Source: Hymenobacter psychrophilus
GTDB lineage: Bacteria; Bacteroidota; Bacteroidia; Cytophagales; Hymenobacteraceae
Direction: 5' to 3'
Assembly: GCF_900107135.1 (NCBI RefSeq)
Contig: NZ_FNOV01000008.1
Location: 186,001-250,000 of the forward strand
DNA: 64,000 bases
Under the pieces are notes generated by a model. It was not told where the DNA came from. It was given only the letters and a program-made list of their open reading frames with translations, and searched no databases. Shown here piece by piece: positions 34,234 through 43,174 of this stretch (positions are counted from its first letter, which is position 1; each line of letters begins with the position of its first letter). The position numbers and the translations under genes are program-made.

Positions 34234-34848
34234 ATGGAAATCAAAGACCGAATTCAGCACGCTTCCCTGCTCCTCTTTACCCGCAACGGGATTAAAGGGG
34301 TGTCGATGGATGACATTGCCAGTCATCTGGGCATCTCCAAAAAAACGCTCTACAAGTGGTTCGATAACAAAGACGAGCTCGTGTCGGCCGTTATTGGCCA
34401 CCACCTGAACGGGGTGCAGGGCGAGTGCGAAACCATTGCCGGCGCGGCCCTTAATGCCGTGGATGAGATGGTGCAGATCATGGATTGGGCCAAACGCCAG
34501 ATGGCCCAGGTAAACCCCACGGCCATCCATGACCTACGCAAGTATTATCCGGCGGCTTGGCAGTTGTTTTCCACGCATAAAATCAACTACATCCTGGCCC
34601 AGATTCAGGCCAACCTGCGCCGCGGGGTGACCGAGGGCCTCTACCGCGCCGACCTCGATGTGGAGGTGCTCTCCCGCCTGCGCCTGGCCCAGATCGACGT
34701 GCTCTTCGACCAGGATATATTTCCGGTTGTTGAGTTCAATCAGCCCCGGGTGCAACTGGCCTGCAACGAGCACTTCCTGCTGGGGATGGTTACGCTCAAG
34801 GGGCATAAGCTCGTCAACGAATACCGCCACGTAACGGAAGAAGAATAG
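34234..34848 (+). CDS. TetR/AcrR-family regulator of the RND efflux operon
   Basis: 204 residues. N-terminal helix-turn-helix: MDDIASHLGISKKTLYKWF within residues 25-45, preceded by ASLLLFTRNGIKGVS. C-terminal ligand-binding domain of TetR_C type, no assignable ligand. It is the first gene of a set with tolC, adaptor and pump genes in the same direction, and its promoter contains a palindrome, so it most likely represses itself and the operon. Confidence 0.9.
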   Translation: MEIKDRIQHASLLLFTRNGIKGVSMDDIASHLGISKKTLYKWFDNKDELVSAVIGHHLNGVQGECETIAGAALNAVDEMVQIMDWAKRQMAQVNPTAIHDLRKYYPAAWQLFSTHKINYILAQIQANLRRGVTEGLYRADLDVEVLSRLRLAQIDVLFDQDIFPVVEFNQPRVQLACNEHFLLGMVTLKGHKLVNEYRHVTEEE

Positions 34849-34857
34849 GTTTTTCTG

Positions 34858-34964
34858 AGCTGTTAGCTTTTAGCTGCTAGCTGTCAGCTTAATGTTCCGA
34901 TAAATCAAGTGTATCTCATACTTCTGCCCGAAAGCTGTTAGCTATCAGCTAATAGCTAACAGCT
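34858..34964. repeat. AGCTGTT-heptad inverted cassette (tetR-tolC)
   Basis: Left arm 34858-34892 (AGCTGTT, AGCTTTT, AGCTGCT, AGCTGTC, AGCTTAA); right arm 34930-34964, reverse complement AGCTGTT, AGCTATT, AGCTGAT, AGCTAAC, AGCTTTC. Begins 10 bases after the tetR stop, ends 13 bases before the tolC ATG. Confidence 0.9.
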
Positions 34965-34977
34965 CAAAAAGTCACTC

Positions 34978-36669
34978 ATGAAAAATAACCTTCGCCTTTT
35001 GCTGCTGGCCGCCGCGCCGGGCCTGTTGCTGGCCTCCGCCGGCGTGGCCCGGGCGCAAACTGCCCCCGCCACCCCCGCCGAGCTGGGAGCGCCGGGCATC
35101 GGCACGCTGCCGCTGAGCCTGAAAGAGGCCATCGACTACGCCATCAAAAGCAAGTCGACGCTGCAGGCCACCCGCCTGGCCGAGCAGACGGCCAAAGCCA
35201 AAGTGGGCGAAATCCGGTCGGCGGGTTTGCCGCAGGTGAACGTGGCGGCCAATGTGGCCGACAACTTCAAGCTGCAGAAGAGCCTGGTGAACTTCGGGGC
35301 TTTGGGCGGCGGTGCGTCGGCTACCACCCTCACGCCCGGCGACATTGCCGCGGCCCAGAACGGGCAGACGGTGAACCTGGGCACCGTTACGCTGCCCACC
35401 GAGCCGGTGCCGCCCCAGGCGTTTGCCTTCGGGTTGCAGTGGGCCGGCAACACCAGCGCCTCGGTGTCGCAGCTGCTGTTCGACGGGGCCTACCTCATCG
35501 GCCTGAAAGCCGCCAAAGTGTACGAGGAGCTGGCCCAAAAGCAAACCCAGCAAGCCGAAATCGACGTGGTGGAGCAGGTGAGCAAGGCCTACTACAGCAC
35601 CCTGGTAGCCCGCGAGCGGCTGAGCCTGCTGGCCCGCAACGTGCAGCGCCTCGACACGCTGCTCTACCAGACCAGCGAAACGTTTAAGGCGGGCTTCGCC
35701 GAGAAGCTGGATGTGCAGCGCCTGCAGGTGCAGCGCAACAACCTGGTGGTGGAGCAGCAGAAAGCCAGTCGCCTCACCGAGCTGAGCGTGGCCCTGCTCA
35801 AGTTTCAGATGGGCGTGCCCCAGAGCCAGACGGTGCAGTTGACCGACTCGCTGAGCAATGCCCTGGTAGATGCCGGCACCCTGCGCCGCAGCCTGGGCGG
35901 GGCCGATTTCAACACCGGCGGCGGTGCCAACGGCCTCGGCGACCTGCCCGTGGCCCCGGCCCCCATCACCCCGAACAGCGACGCCCAGCGCAGCCAGGAC
36001 CAGCAAACGGCCCTCAGCGGGGCCCGCACCGGTCAGCTGGCCGCCGCCTTCAACTACAACAACCGCATCGAGTTCAGTACCCTCGAAACGCAGCAGGCCC
36101 TGGCCGGCCTCGACCTGGCCAACCGCCGGGCCGGCGCCTACCCGCGCCTGCTGGCCACGGCCGCCTATGGCTTCTCGGGCTCGGGCCAGACGGCCGGCGA
36201 CCTGTTCGCCTTTCGCGGCCCCAACTCGCGCACGGGCAACGGCTTCTCGAACCAAAACTGGTTCGGGTTCGGCAACGTGGGCCTGAGCCTGCAGATTCCG
36301 GTGTTCGATGGTTTTCGCCGCAAGTACCTGGTGCAACAGTCGCGCATTCAGCAGCAGACCATTGAGAAAGGCTTCGAAACGCTGCGCCAGAGCATCGATT
36401 TGCAGGATGCCCAGAGCCGCACCAGCCTCATCAACGCCCTCGACGTGCTCGATAACCAGCGCGCCAACCTGGGCCTGGCCGAAGAAGTGGCCCGCGTCTC
36501 GCTCATTAAGTTTCAGGAGGGCGTGGGCTCGAACCTGGAGGTGATTTCGGCCGAAACCAGCCTGCGCGAAACTCAGACCAACTACTACGCCGCCCTCTAC
36601 GACGTGCTGGTAGCCAAAGTCGACCGCGACAAGGCCACCGGCGTGCTGTACCGCAAAGCCAATAACTAA
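34978..36669 (+). CDS. TolC-family outer membrane efflux protein
   Basis: 563 residues. Signal peptide (MKNNLRLLLLAAAPGLLLA, cleaved near ARAQ), then two OEP repeats: the first includes SLKEAIDYAIKSKSTLQA and LDVQRLQVQRNNLVVEQQ, the second SLQIPVFDGFRRKYLVQQS and KFQEGVGSNLEVISAETSL. It forms the outer membrane channel of the tripartite pump encoded downstream. A 60-residue Gly/Ala/Pro-rich insertion (about 300-345) lies between the repeats. Confidence 0.93.
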   Translation: MKNNLRLLLLAAAPGLLLASAGVARAQTAPATPAELGAPGIGTLPLSLKEAIDYAIKSKSTLQATRLAEQTAKAKVGEIRSAGLPQVNVAANVADNFKLQKSLVNFGALGGGASATTLTPGDIAAAQNGQTVNLGTVTLPTEPVPPQAFAFGLQWAGNTSASVSQLLFDGAYLIGLKAAKVYEELAQKQTQQAEIDVVEQVSKAYYSTLVARERLSLLARNVQRLDTLLYQTSETFKAGFAEKLDVQRLQVQRNNLVVEQQKASRLTELSVALLKFQMGVPQSQTVQLTDSLSNALVDAGTLRRSLGGADFNTGGGANGLGDLPVAPAPITPNSDAQRSQDQQTALSGARTGQLAAAFNYNNRIEFSTLETQQALAGLDLANRRAGAYPRLLATAAYGFSGSGQTAGDLFAFRGPNSRTGNGFSNQNWFGFGNVGLSLQIPVFDGFRRKYLVQQSRIQQQTIEKGFETLRQSIDLQDAQSRTSLINALDVLDNQRANLGLAEEVARVSLIKFQEGVGSNLEVISAETSLRETQTNYYAALYDVLVAKVDRDKATGVLYRKANN

Positions 36670-36673
36670 TGTA

Positions 36674-36792
36674 AGCTGTTAGCTGAGAGCTGTTAGCTGT
36701 TAGCTTTTTCTCCCATGACTCTTTGCTTCTCCATCATATGAACCTCAACTTTTTGAAAAAAGCTAACGGCTATCAGTTAACAGCTAACAGCT
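36674..36792. repeat. AGCTGTT-heptad cassette straddling the start of the adaptor gene
   Basis: Left arm 36674-36708 (AGCTGTT, AGCTGAG, AGCTGTT, AGCTGTT, AGCTTTT) starts 4 bases after the tolC stop. Right arm 36759-36792 (reverse complement AGCTGTT, AGCTGTT, AACTGAT, AGCCGTT, AGCTTTT) lies inside the adaptor reading frame and is translated as [11 protein letters not shown]. Confidence 0.9.
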
Positions 36793-37898
36793 TTTTAGTG
36801 GCTCTCAGCTTAATAGCCATTTCCTGCGGCTCCAAAGACCCGGCTGCGGAACTCGCTAAGCTCAGGAGTGAGCAGGCTGCCAACCAAGCCAAAATTTCGG
36901 AGCTGGAAGCCAAAACTGGCCCCTCAGAGGCTGAGGTGGCGCTGCAGGCCACGCCAGTATCGGTCATCAAGGTGGCCGGCGAAGATTTCAGGAGCTACCT
37001 CGAAGTGCAGGGCCGGGTTGATTTCGACCAGAACGCCACCGTGGCCGCCCGGGCGGCCGGCACGCTCACCACGCTCAACGTGAAGCGCGGCGACCAGGTG
37101 CGCAAGGGCCAGACGCTGGCCACCGTCGATGGTTCGGTGCTCGACGCCAGCGTGGCCGAACTGAGGGTGCGGATGGACCTGGCCAAGGTCATTTACGAAA
37201 AGCAAAAGCGCCTCTGGGACCAGCAGATTGGCACCGAAATTCAGTTTCTGCAGGCCCGCAACAACTACCGCGCCCTGCAAAGCAACCTGACCACCCTCAA
37301 CAAGCAGCGCGACCTGTACCGCGTGGTGGCGCCCTTCGGGGGTACCGTGGATGACGTGCTGCCCAAGCTGGGCGAATCGGTGGCCCCCGGTACGCCGGTC
37401 GTGAAGCTGCTCAGCAGCAGCGGTAGCGGCAAAATCGTGGTCGATGTGAGTGAGGCCTACGCCAACAGCATCAAGGTGGGCGACAAGGCCCTGGTGAGCA
37501 TTCCCGACCTGGGCGAAAGCGACCTGAATGCCACTGTGCGGGTGGTTACGAGCACCATCAACCCCGTCAGCCGCACCTTCACCATCGAGCTGCGCCTGGC
37601 CGACCCGGGTAAGGCCGGCCGCTTGCGCCCCAACATGGTGACCAACGTGCGCATCGAGAACTACAACCGCCAGAACGCCACCGTACTGCCCGTTGACCTG
37701 GTGCAGCGCGACGAGCAGAACAGCTACGTGCTGGTCGTGGACGACAAGGGCGGCAAGAAAGTAGCCGCCAAGCGGGTTATCCAGGTAGGCAACACCTACA
37801 ACGGCAAAGTAGAGGTAACCCAGGGCCTGCAGAACGGCGACCAGGTAATCTCGGCCGGCTACCAAAGCCTGAATGAGGGACAATCGATTAGCTTATAG
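36738..37898 (+). CDS. RND efflux periplasmic adaptor (membrane fusion) lipoprotein
   Basis: 386 residues. Lipoprotein signal with lipobox LIAISCGS; a short coiled coil ([22 protein letters not shown]), then the HlyD/AcrA order of hairpin, lipoyl-like ([26 protein letters not shown]), beta-barrel and membrane-proximal domains ([18 protein letters not shown]). The n-region of the signal peptide is encoded by the right arm of a repeat cassette. By the spacing rule of the other cassettes the start would be the GTG at 36798, but that leaves a signal without positive charge, so ATG 36738 (MNLNFLKK) is kept. Its last codons (S, L, stop) are supplied by the next cassette. Confidence 0.9.
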   Translation: MNLNFLKKANGYQLTANSFLVALSLIAISCGSKDPAAELAKLRSEQAANQAKISELEAKTGPSEAEVALQATPVSVIKVAGEDFRSYLEVQGRVDFDQNATVAARAAGTLTTLNVKRGDQVRKGQTLATVDGSVLDASVAELRVRMDLAKVIYEKQKRLWDQQIGTEIQFLQARNNYRALQSNLTTLNKQRDLYRVVAPFGGTVDDVLPKLGESVAPGTPVVKLLSSSGSGKIVVDVSEAYANSIKVGDKALVSIPDLGESDLNATVRVVTSTINPVSRTFTIELRLADPGKAGRLRPNMVTNVRIENYNRQNATVLPVDLVQRDEQNSYVLVVDDKGGKKVAAKRVIQVGNTYNGKVEVTQGLQNGDQVISAGYQSLNEGQSISL

Positions 37899-38419
37899 CT
37901 GAAAGCTGTTAGCTGTTAGCTTTCGTTCAGGCTGCGTGGTCTTGGCTTTTGCACCTTCAATCTGCGTTTTATGAAGAACTACAAGGAGCTGAAGGTATGG
38001 CAGCGGGGGCTGGAAATAGTGGCTGCAACCTACGAACTGGTGCGTCTGCTTCCCCGGGAAGAAACCTACGGCTTGCGAAGCCAGATGACGCGGGCAGCGG
38101 TTTCTATTCCTTCCAACATTGCCGAAGGAAGCAGCCGAACTAGCGAGAAGGAGTACCGGCACTTTCTGGAAATAGCGCTGGGCTCCTGCTTCGAGTTGGA
38201 TACGCAACTCATTGTGGCCATTCAAACCCAATTGCTGACGCTTCCTACCGGGTGCTTATTGCCTGGGTTGCTGGAAGAGGAAATCAAGATGCTCCACGGT
38301 TTTATTAGCCGACTCACAATGAACGAAAAGGGAGTAGCATAAGCATCACCAGCGGACCACACCGGTCACTTGGTATCCCCCAAGACCAGCTAATAGCTAA
38401 CAGCTATCAGCTAATAGCT
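37890..38419. mobile_element. Heptad-arm cassette with an S23 gene as cargo
   Basis: Left arm 37890-37924 (AGCTTAT, AGCTGAA, AGCTGTT, AGCTGTT, AGCTTTC) overlaps the adaptor stop codon; right arm 38387-38419, reverse complement AGCTATT, AGCTGAT, AGCTGTT, AGCTATT, AGCTGG, ends 10 bases before the pump ATG. Between them lies a complete S23-type gene. Mobility is inferred from this arrangement; no transposase or target duplication is seen. Confidence 0.55.
37971..38342 (+). CDS. S23/IVS-type four-helix-bundle protein
   Basis: 123 residues. Typical start YKELKVWQRGLEIVAATYEL and conserved RSQMTRAAVSIPSNIAEGSSR, then LEIALGSCFELDTQL. The family is named after proteins encoded in intervening sequences of 23S rRNA genes; relatives occur singly in many genomes and the Avd protein of diversity-generating retroelements shares the fold. 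Function here is unknown; RNA or nucleic acid binding is a guess. It interrupts an otherwise standard adaptor-pump gene pair and is enclosed by repeat arms. Confidence 0.9.
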   Translation: MKNYKELKVWQRGLEIVAATYELVRLLPREETYGLRSQMTRAAVSIPSNIAEGSSRTSEKEYRHFLEIALGSCFELDTQLIVAIQTQLLTLPTGCLLPGLLEEEIKMLHGFISRLTMNEKGVA

Positions 38420-38429
38420 CAAAACCACT

Positions 38430-41400
38430 ATGCAGGACATCGAAAAAGAATTCGGGCCCACCAGTTGGTCCATTGATAACAAGACGACGATTTACATTAT
38501 CACGCTCATTTTGTGCGTGATGGGTATTTTCGCCTACATCAAGCTGGGCAAGGAGAAGTTTCCCGACATCGTAATTCCGCGCATTATCGTGGCCACGATT
38601 TACCCCGGTACTTCGCCCACTGATATCGAGAACCTGGTGACGCGCCAACTCGAAAAGGAAATTAAGAGCGTGAACGGGGTGAAGAAGATTTCTTCGACCT
38701 CCAACCAGGACTATTGCATCGTCGACGTGGAGTTTACCTCCGGCGTCGATGTGCAGTACGCCAAGCAGCTCATCAAGGACGCCGTGGACAAGGCCAGCTC
38801 CGAGCTGCCTAACGACTTGCCCACGCCGCCTACCGTGCAGGAAGTGAACCTGTCGGAGCAGCCCATCATGAACATCAATATGGCCGGCAACATGCCCATC
38901 AGCCAGTTGAAAAAGTACGCCGACGACTTCCAGGATAAGATTGAGGCCCTGCCCGAAATTACCCGCGTCGATATCATCGGGGCCCTTGATCAGCAGGTGA
39001 ACGTGGATGTGGACCTGAACCGGCTGCGGGCCTCGCGCCTGAGCTTCTCGGACATCAGCGCCGCCATTGCCCGCGAGAACGTGACTATTTCGGGTGGCAC
39101 CGTGGATGTGGGCAACCAGAAACGCGCCGTGCGCGTGGCCGGCCAGTACGTGCGGGCCGAAAACATTGCCAACATCCAGCTCAAGAACCTGAGCGGCTCG
39201 GCCGTGCGCCTCGGCGACATTGCCACCGTCACCGACGGCTTCAAGGACCGCGAGTCCTTCGCCCGTCTCGATGGCAAGCCCGCCGTAACGCTGAACGTGG
39301 TGAAGCGCCAGGGCGAAAACCTGATCGACGCCTCCGACAAAATCAAAACCATTATTGCCGAAGCCGAGCTGACGCTGCCCAAGGAGTTGACCATCACCGT
39401 GACGGGCGACACCTCCAACGACACCCGCGTTACGCTCCACGACCTGATCAACACCATCATCATCGGCTTTATTCTGGTAACGCTGATTCTGATGTTCTTC
39501 ATGGGCACCACCAACGCCCTGTTCGTGGGCCTGTCGGTGCCGCTGAGCATGTTCCTGGCCTTCGTGCTGCTGCCCACGCTCGACTTCTCGCTCAACATGA
39601 TTGTGCTCTTCGCCTTTTTGCTGGCGCTGGGAATCGTAGTGGACGACGCCATTGTGGTGATTGAGAACACCCACCGCCTGCTGCACGAGCACCCCGAGCT
39701 GACGACGGCCCAGGCCGCCAAGTACGCCGCCGGCGAGGTATTTATTCCGGTACTGGCCGGCACGCTGACCACCGTGGCGCCGTTCGTGCCGCTCATGTTT
39801 TGGCCCGGCATCGTGGGCTCGTTCATGTTCTACCTGCCCGTGACGCTGATTCTGACACTCATGTCGTCGCTCATCGTGGCCTTTATCATGAACCCTGTGT
39901 TTGCCGTGAGCTTCATGGAGCGCGAAGACCACCACACGGGCGAAAAGCCAAAGTGGGACCGGCCGCTCTCCATTGCTATCGGCATTATGGTGGCCATTGC
40001 CATCGGTGGCTTCCTGTTCGGCTCGACGTTCCTGGGCAGCCTGATGCTCACGCTGGCCGTGCTCGTGATTCTGAACCGCTTCGTGTTCGTGCACCTGATT
40101 GCCGGCTTCCAGACCAAGGTGCTGCCGCGCTTCCAGAACGCCTACGGCCGCCTCGTGGGCTGGGCTATTTCGTGGCCGAAGATGATTATGCTGAGCATGG
40201 TGGTGCTGTTCGTGCTCTCGATTGTGGCCATTGCGGCTCGCGGCCCCAAGGTCGACTTCTTCCCCAAGGGCGACCCCAAGTTCGTGTACACCTACCTCAA
40301 AATGCCCGTGGGTACCCGCGTCGCCGTGACCGATTCGGTGGCCCGCATCCTCGAACAGCGCATCTACGGCGTTATCGGCAAGAACAACCCCGACGTGGAA
40401 TCGGTGATTACCAACGTAGCCATTGGCGCCTCCGACCCCGGCGAAGCTTCGGCTGCTGGTACCTCTCAATCCAACCTGGCCAAAGTGGCCGTGGCGTTCA
40501 AGGAGATGAGCGAGCGGGAGGGCCAGTCGACGGCCGTTTACATGGACAAAATCCGGGAAGTGGTGAAAGGCATTCCGGGCACCGAAATTTCGGTGGACCA
40601 GGAGAGCAGCGGCCCGCCCACCGGCAAAGCCATTGCCATTGAGGTAGCCGGCGAAGACTACCCCACGCTCATCGCGCTCAGCAAGAACGTCACCCGCTAC
40701 ATCGACTCGGCCAATATTGGCGGTATCGAGCAGCTGCGCTCCAACCTGGAAGACCGCAACCCCGAAATTGCCGTCGACATCAACCGCACCCGCGCCAACC
40801 GCGAGGGCATCAGCACGGCCCAGATTGGCATGGAAGTGCGCACGGCCATCTACGGCACCGAGGCCAGCAAATTCAAGACGGCCGACGACGAGTACCCGAT
40901 TCAGGTGCGCTACGCCGAGCCCTACCGCTCCGACATCGACGCCATCCTGAACTCGCCCCTGACCTTCCGCGACGCCACCGGCCAGGTGCGCCAGGTGCCC
41001 ATTTCCTCGGTGGCCGATGTGCGCTACGGCACGACCTACGGCGGCATCAAGCGCAAGGACGTGAAGCGGGTTATCACGATTTCCTCGAACGTGCTCGGCG
41101 GCTTCACTGGTCCCGATGTGGTGCGCCAGATCGAAACATCGCTCAAGTCGTTCCCCGTACCGCCCGGTTACACCGTGAAAATGGGCGGGGCCAAGGAAGA
41201 CGAGAAAGAAACCTCCGACTTCCTCGGCATTGCCGCCGTGGGCGCCATTGGCCTCATCTTCCTCATTCTGGTGATGCAGTTCAACTCGGTCAGCAAGCCC
41301 ATTATCATCCTGGCCGAAATCATCTTCTCGGTTATCGGGGTGCTGCTAGGCCTGGCCGTTACGGGCATGAACATCAGCATCGTGATGACGGGCGTGGGTA

Positions 41401-41843
41401 TTATTGCCCTGGCCGGTATCGTGGTGAAAAACGGTATCCTGCTGGTCGAATTCACCGACATGCTACGCACCCAGGGCATGCCCCTGCGCGAAGCCATCAT
41501 CCTGGCCGGCCGTACCCGCCTCAACCCGGTTATCCTGACGGCTACGGCCGCCACGCTGGGCCTGATTCCGCTGGCCATTGGCCTGAACATCGACTTCTAC
41601 GAGCTCTTCAACTCGGGTAACCCCAACTTCTTTATCGGCGGCGAGTCGGTGACGTTCTGGGGCCCGCTGGCCTGGACCATCATCTTCGGGCTGGTGTTCG
41701 CCACGCTCATTACGCTGGTGGTAGTGCCGGTGATGTACCTGATTACCGAAAGCCTGAAAATCCGCATCAAGGGCGAGCCCGAGGTGCCGGCCGACCAGGA
41801 AGAAGTGGATGCGGCCACGCCGCCCATCCTGGCCAACGCCTAA
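38430..41843 (+). CDS. RND-family (AcrB/HAE1-like) efflux pump
   Basis: Inner membrane proton-driven drug exporter. 1137 residues with 12 membrane helices and two large periplasmic loops. The fourth-helix motif with the proton-relay Asp pair is LALGIVVDDAIVVIENTHRLL; the second half has GIIALAGIVVKNGILLVEF and the GRTRLNPVILTATAATLGLIPLA segment. It is longer than typical AcrB (about 1040), owing in part to a His/Lys-rich cytoplasmic insertion near residue 490 (REDHHTGEKPKWDRP) and extra helices there. With the adaptor and TolC genes it forms a tripartite pump. Confidence 0.93.
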   Translation: MQDIEKEFGPTSWSIDNKTTIYIITLILCVMGIFAYIKLGKEKFPDIVIPRIIVATIYPGTSPTDIENLVTRQLEKEIKSVNGVKKISSTSNQDYCIVDVEFTSGVDVQYAKQLIKDAVDKASSELPNDLPTPPTVQEVNLSEQPIMNINMAGNMPISQLKKYADDFQDKIEALPEITRVDIIGALDQQVNVDVDLNRLRASRLSFSDISAAIARENVTISGGTVDVGNQKRAVRVAGQYVRAENIANIQLKNLSGSAVRLGDIATVTDGFKDRESFARLDGKPAVTLNVVKRQGENLIDASDKIKTIIAEAELTLPKELTITVTGDTSNDTRVTLHDLINTIIIGFILVTLILMFFMGTTNALFVGLSVPLSMFLAFVLLPTLDFSLNMIVLFAFLLALGIVVDDAIVVIENTHRLLHEHPELTTAQAAKYAAGEVFIPVLAGTLTTVAPFVPLMFWPGIVGSFMFYLPVTLILTLMSSLIVAFIMNPVFAVSFMEREDHHTGEKPKWDRPLSIAIGIMVAIAIGGFLFGSTFLGSLMLTLAVLVILNRFVFVHLIAGFQTKVLPRFQNAYGRLVGWAISWPKMIMLSMVVLFVLSIVAIAARGPKVDFFPKGDPKFVYTYLKMPVGTRVAVTDSVARILEQRIYGVIGKNNPDVESVITNVAIGASDPGEASAAGTSQSNLAKVAVAFKEMSEREGQSTAVYMDKIREVVKGIPGTEISVDQESSGPPTGKAIAIEVAGEDYPTLIALSKNVTRYIDSANIGGIEQLRSNLEDRNPEIAVDINRTRANREGISTAQIGMEVRTAIYGTEASKFKTADDEYPIQVRYAEPYRSDIDAILNSPLTFRDATGQVRQVPISSVADVRYGTTYGGIKRKDVKRVITISSNVLGGFTGPDVVRQIETSLKSFPVPPGYTVKMGGAKEDEKETSDFLGIAAVGAIGLIFLILVMQFNSVSKPIIILAEIIFSVIGVLLGLAVTGMNISIVMTGVGIIALAGIVVKNGILLVEFTDMLRTQGMPLREAIILAGRTRLNPVILTATAATLGLIPLAIGLNIDFYELFNSGNPNFFIGGESVTFWGPLAWTIIFGLVFATLITLVVVPVMYLITESLKIRIKGEPEVPADQEEVDAATPPILANA

Positions 41844-41850
41844 CGCAGTG

Positions 41851-41892
41851 CAGGTTCCGGGAGGATGCACTTCTTCCCGGAACCTTTTTTTG
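41851..41892 (+). terminator. Terminator of the RND operon
   Basis: Stem AGGTTCCGGGA / TCCCGGAACCT followed by eight T residues, 8 bases after the pump stop codon. Confidence 0.88.
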
Positions 41893-42001
41893 CGGACCCT
41901 TGCAACCATTGCGGCCAGGTTCGCACTCCTTCGCCCGAACGGGCGCGCAAAGCCCTACTGCCGGTCCCGGTCCGTTTTTTCTCCCTCTGTTGGCTCGTTT
42001 C

Positions 42002-42274
42002 ATGTACGCCTCCACCACAACCGCCCCCAAAACCATTCAGCAGCAGGTGCTGCGCATCATCAGCAAGCGTAAGGCCATCAAGGCCCGGCGCCTGCGTATC
42101 GGCAGCGACCTGAGTCGCGAGCTAGGCTTCGATACGGTTGATGTCGTTGATATTATTCTGGAACTGGAGCGCAACTTCCACATCACTATCCCCGACGAAG
42201 TACCGCTGACTACCGTTGGCGACTTTGTTAACTATGTTGCCAGCCATACCCACGTTGAGGCGCAGGCTGCGTAG
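42002..42274 (+). CDS. Acyl-carrier-protein-like protein with Thr at the phosphopantetheine site
   Basis: 90 residues with the ACP fold pattern: IQQQVLRIISKR, LSRELGFDTVDVVDIILELE, FHITIPDEVPLTTVGDFVNYV. Normal ACPs have DSL at the attachment site; here it is DTV, so Ser is replaced by Thr and the usual phosphopantetheinyl modification is doubtful. An excess of basic residues (KRKAIKARRLRIG) at the N-terminus is also unlike AcpP. May be a non-modified scaffold or a regulator. Stands alone; no fatty acid genes nearby. Confidence 0.75.
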   Translation: MYASTTTAPKTIQQQVLRIISKRKAIKARRLRIGSDLSRELGFDTVDVVDIILELERNFHITIPDEVPLTTVGDFVNYVASHTHVEAQAA

Positions 42275-42362
42275 CTTGTTAGCTAATCCTTATCAATCCG
42301 CCAAAAAGAAGGCCCCATACTCAATCGAGTACGGGGCCTTCTTCGTTTTTCAGCTAACAGCT
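42273..42362. repeat. Short AGCTGTT-type cassette enclosing a terminator
   Basis: Left arm 42273-42289 (AGCTTGTT, AGCTAAT) overlaps the ACP-like stop codon; right arm 42351-42362 (CAGCTAACAGCT). The core is a terminator hairpin. Confidence 0.7.
42304..42350. terminator. Bidirectional terminator between convergent genes
   Basis: Stem AGAAGGCCCCATACTC / GAGTACGGGGCCTTCT with one mismatch and an AATC loop; A run before and T run after, so it serves both the ACP-like gene and the convergent DUF1232 gene. Confidence 0.88.
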
Positions 42363-42372
42363 CAAATAAAAC

Positions 42373-43056
42373 CTAGCGGACGTTACCGCCCAGGTTACCA
42401 CCACTGGGGCGGTCCTGGCCCGAAAGGTTAGGCTCGCGGCTGCTGTCGGTGGTATTGGCGGCTACGTCAGACTGGGTGGCCGTGGCGGACGAAGGCGTCG
42501 AGGTGGCCTGAGGGGCTACCGGAGGCTTGTTGGCATCCGAACCCATATTGTCCATTTTCGCCGAGCCGTCGCTGGCGCTGCTGGTTTTCATGGCGGGACT
42601 GGCCGAGGGCTGCTTATCGGTGTCTTCTACCAAGGTGGGGCGGGTGTTCTCCCATTCGGCGAACTTGTCCATCTCATCCTTGATAGTCGTGCTGAACCAA
42701 GCCACTAAGGCCACGTCGTCGAGCAGACCCAGCATCGGAATGAAGTCGGGAATCAGGTCGATAGGGCTCAGGAAGTAAATGGTAACGGCCACGGCCGCTA
42801 CCATAGTCGAGGTCGGAATGCCGGTGTACTCGCCCGCAGCCGCGCTTTTAATCATGCGAAATAGCATCTGCATGGTTGCCCAGGCTTCTTGGGCCAAGTG
42901 GCCCAGCTCGTTTTTCTGGCTGGCCTTCTCGTAGGCATCAGTCAGCAACTGTTTCATGCGGGTCGGGCGCTTGACGTAATCTTCGGCCTTGCCAACAAAT
43001 TTCTTGAAAAGGGGCGAAGACGCAATATCTTGGCCTTTAGGGTTCTGCTTATCCAT
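42373..43056 (-). CDS. YkvA-family (DUF1232) membrane-associated protein
   Basis: 227 residues. The DUF1232 core is AVAVTIYFLSPIDLIPDFIP with the following LGLLDDVALVAWF (about 90-125). The N-terminal 85 residues are helical and charged; the C-terminal 85 are low complexity (Ser, Thr, Ala, Pro, Gly), probably disordered. Function of the family is unknown. Confidence 0.85.
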   Translation of the reverse strand: MDKQNPKGQDIASSPLFKKFVGKAEDYVKRPTRMKQLLTDAYEKASQKNELGHLAQEAWATMQMLFRMIKSAAAGEYTGIPTSTMVAAVAVTIYFLSPIDLIPDFIPMLGLLDDVALVAWFSTTIKDEMDKFAEWENTRPTLVEDTDKQPSASPAMKTSSASDGSAKMDNMGSDANKPPVAPQATSTPSSATATQSDVAANTTDSSREPNLSGQDRPSGGNLGGNVR

Positions 43057-43174
43057 AATAGGGAGGAGAGATAGAGGAAACTAGCGCCCGTGGGCACTGA
43101 TGTTGTGCTATACTCTGTTGAGCCAAAATTGTTTTGCCTTCCGTCATAGCCGTAAAACTGGCTTAACTACCAAC

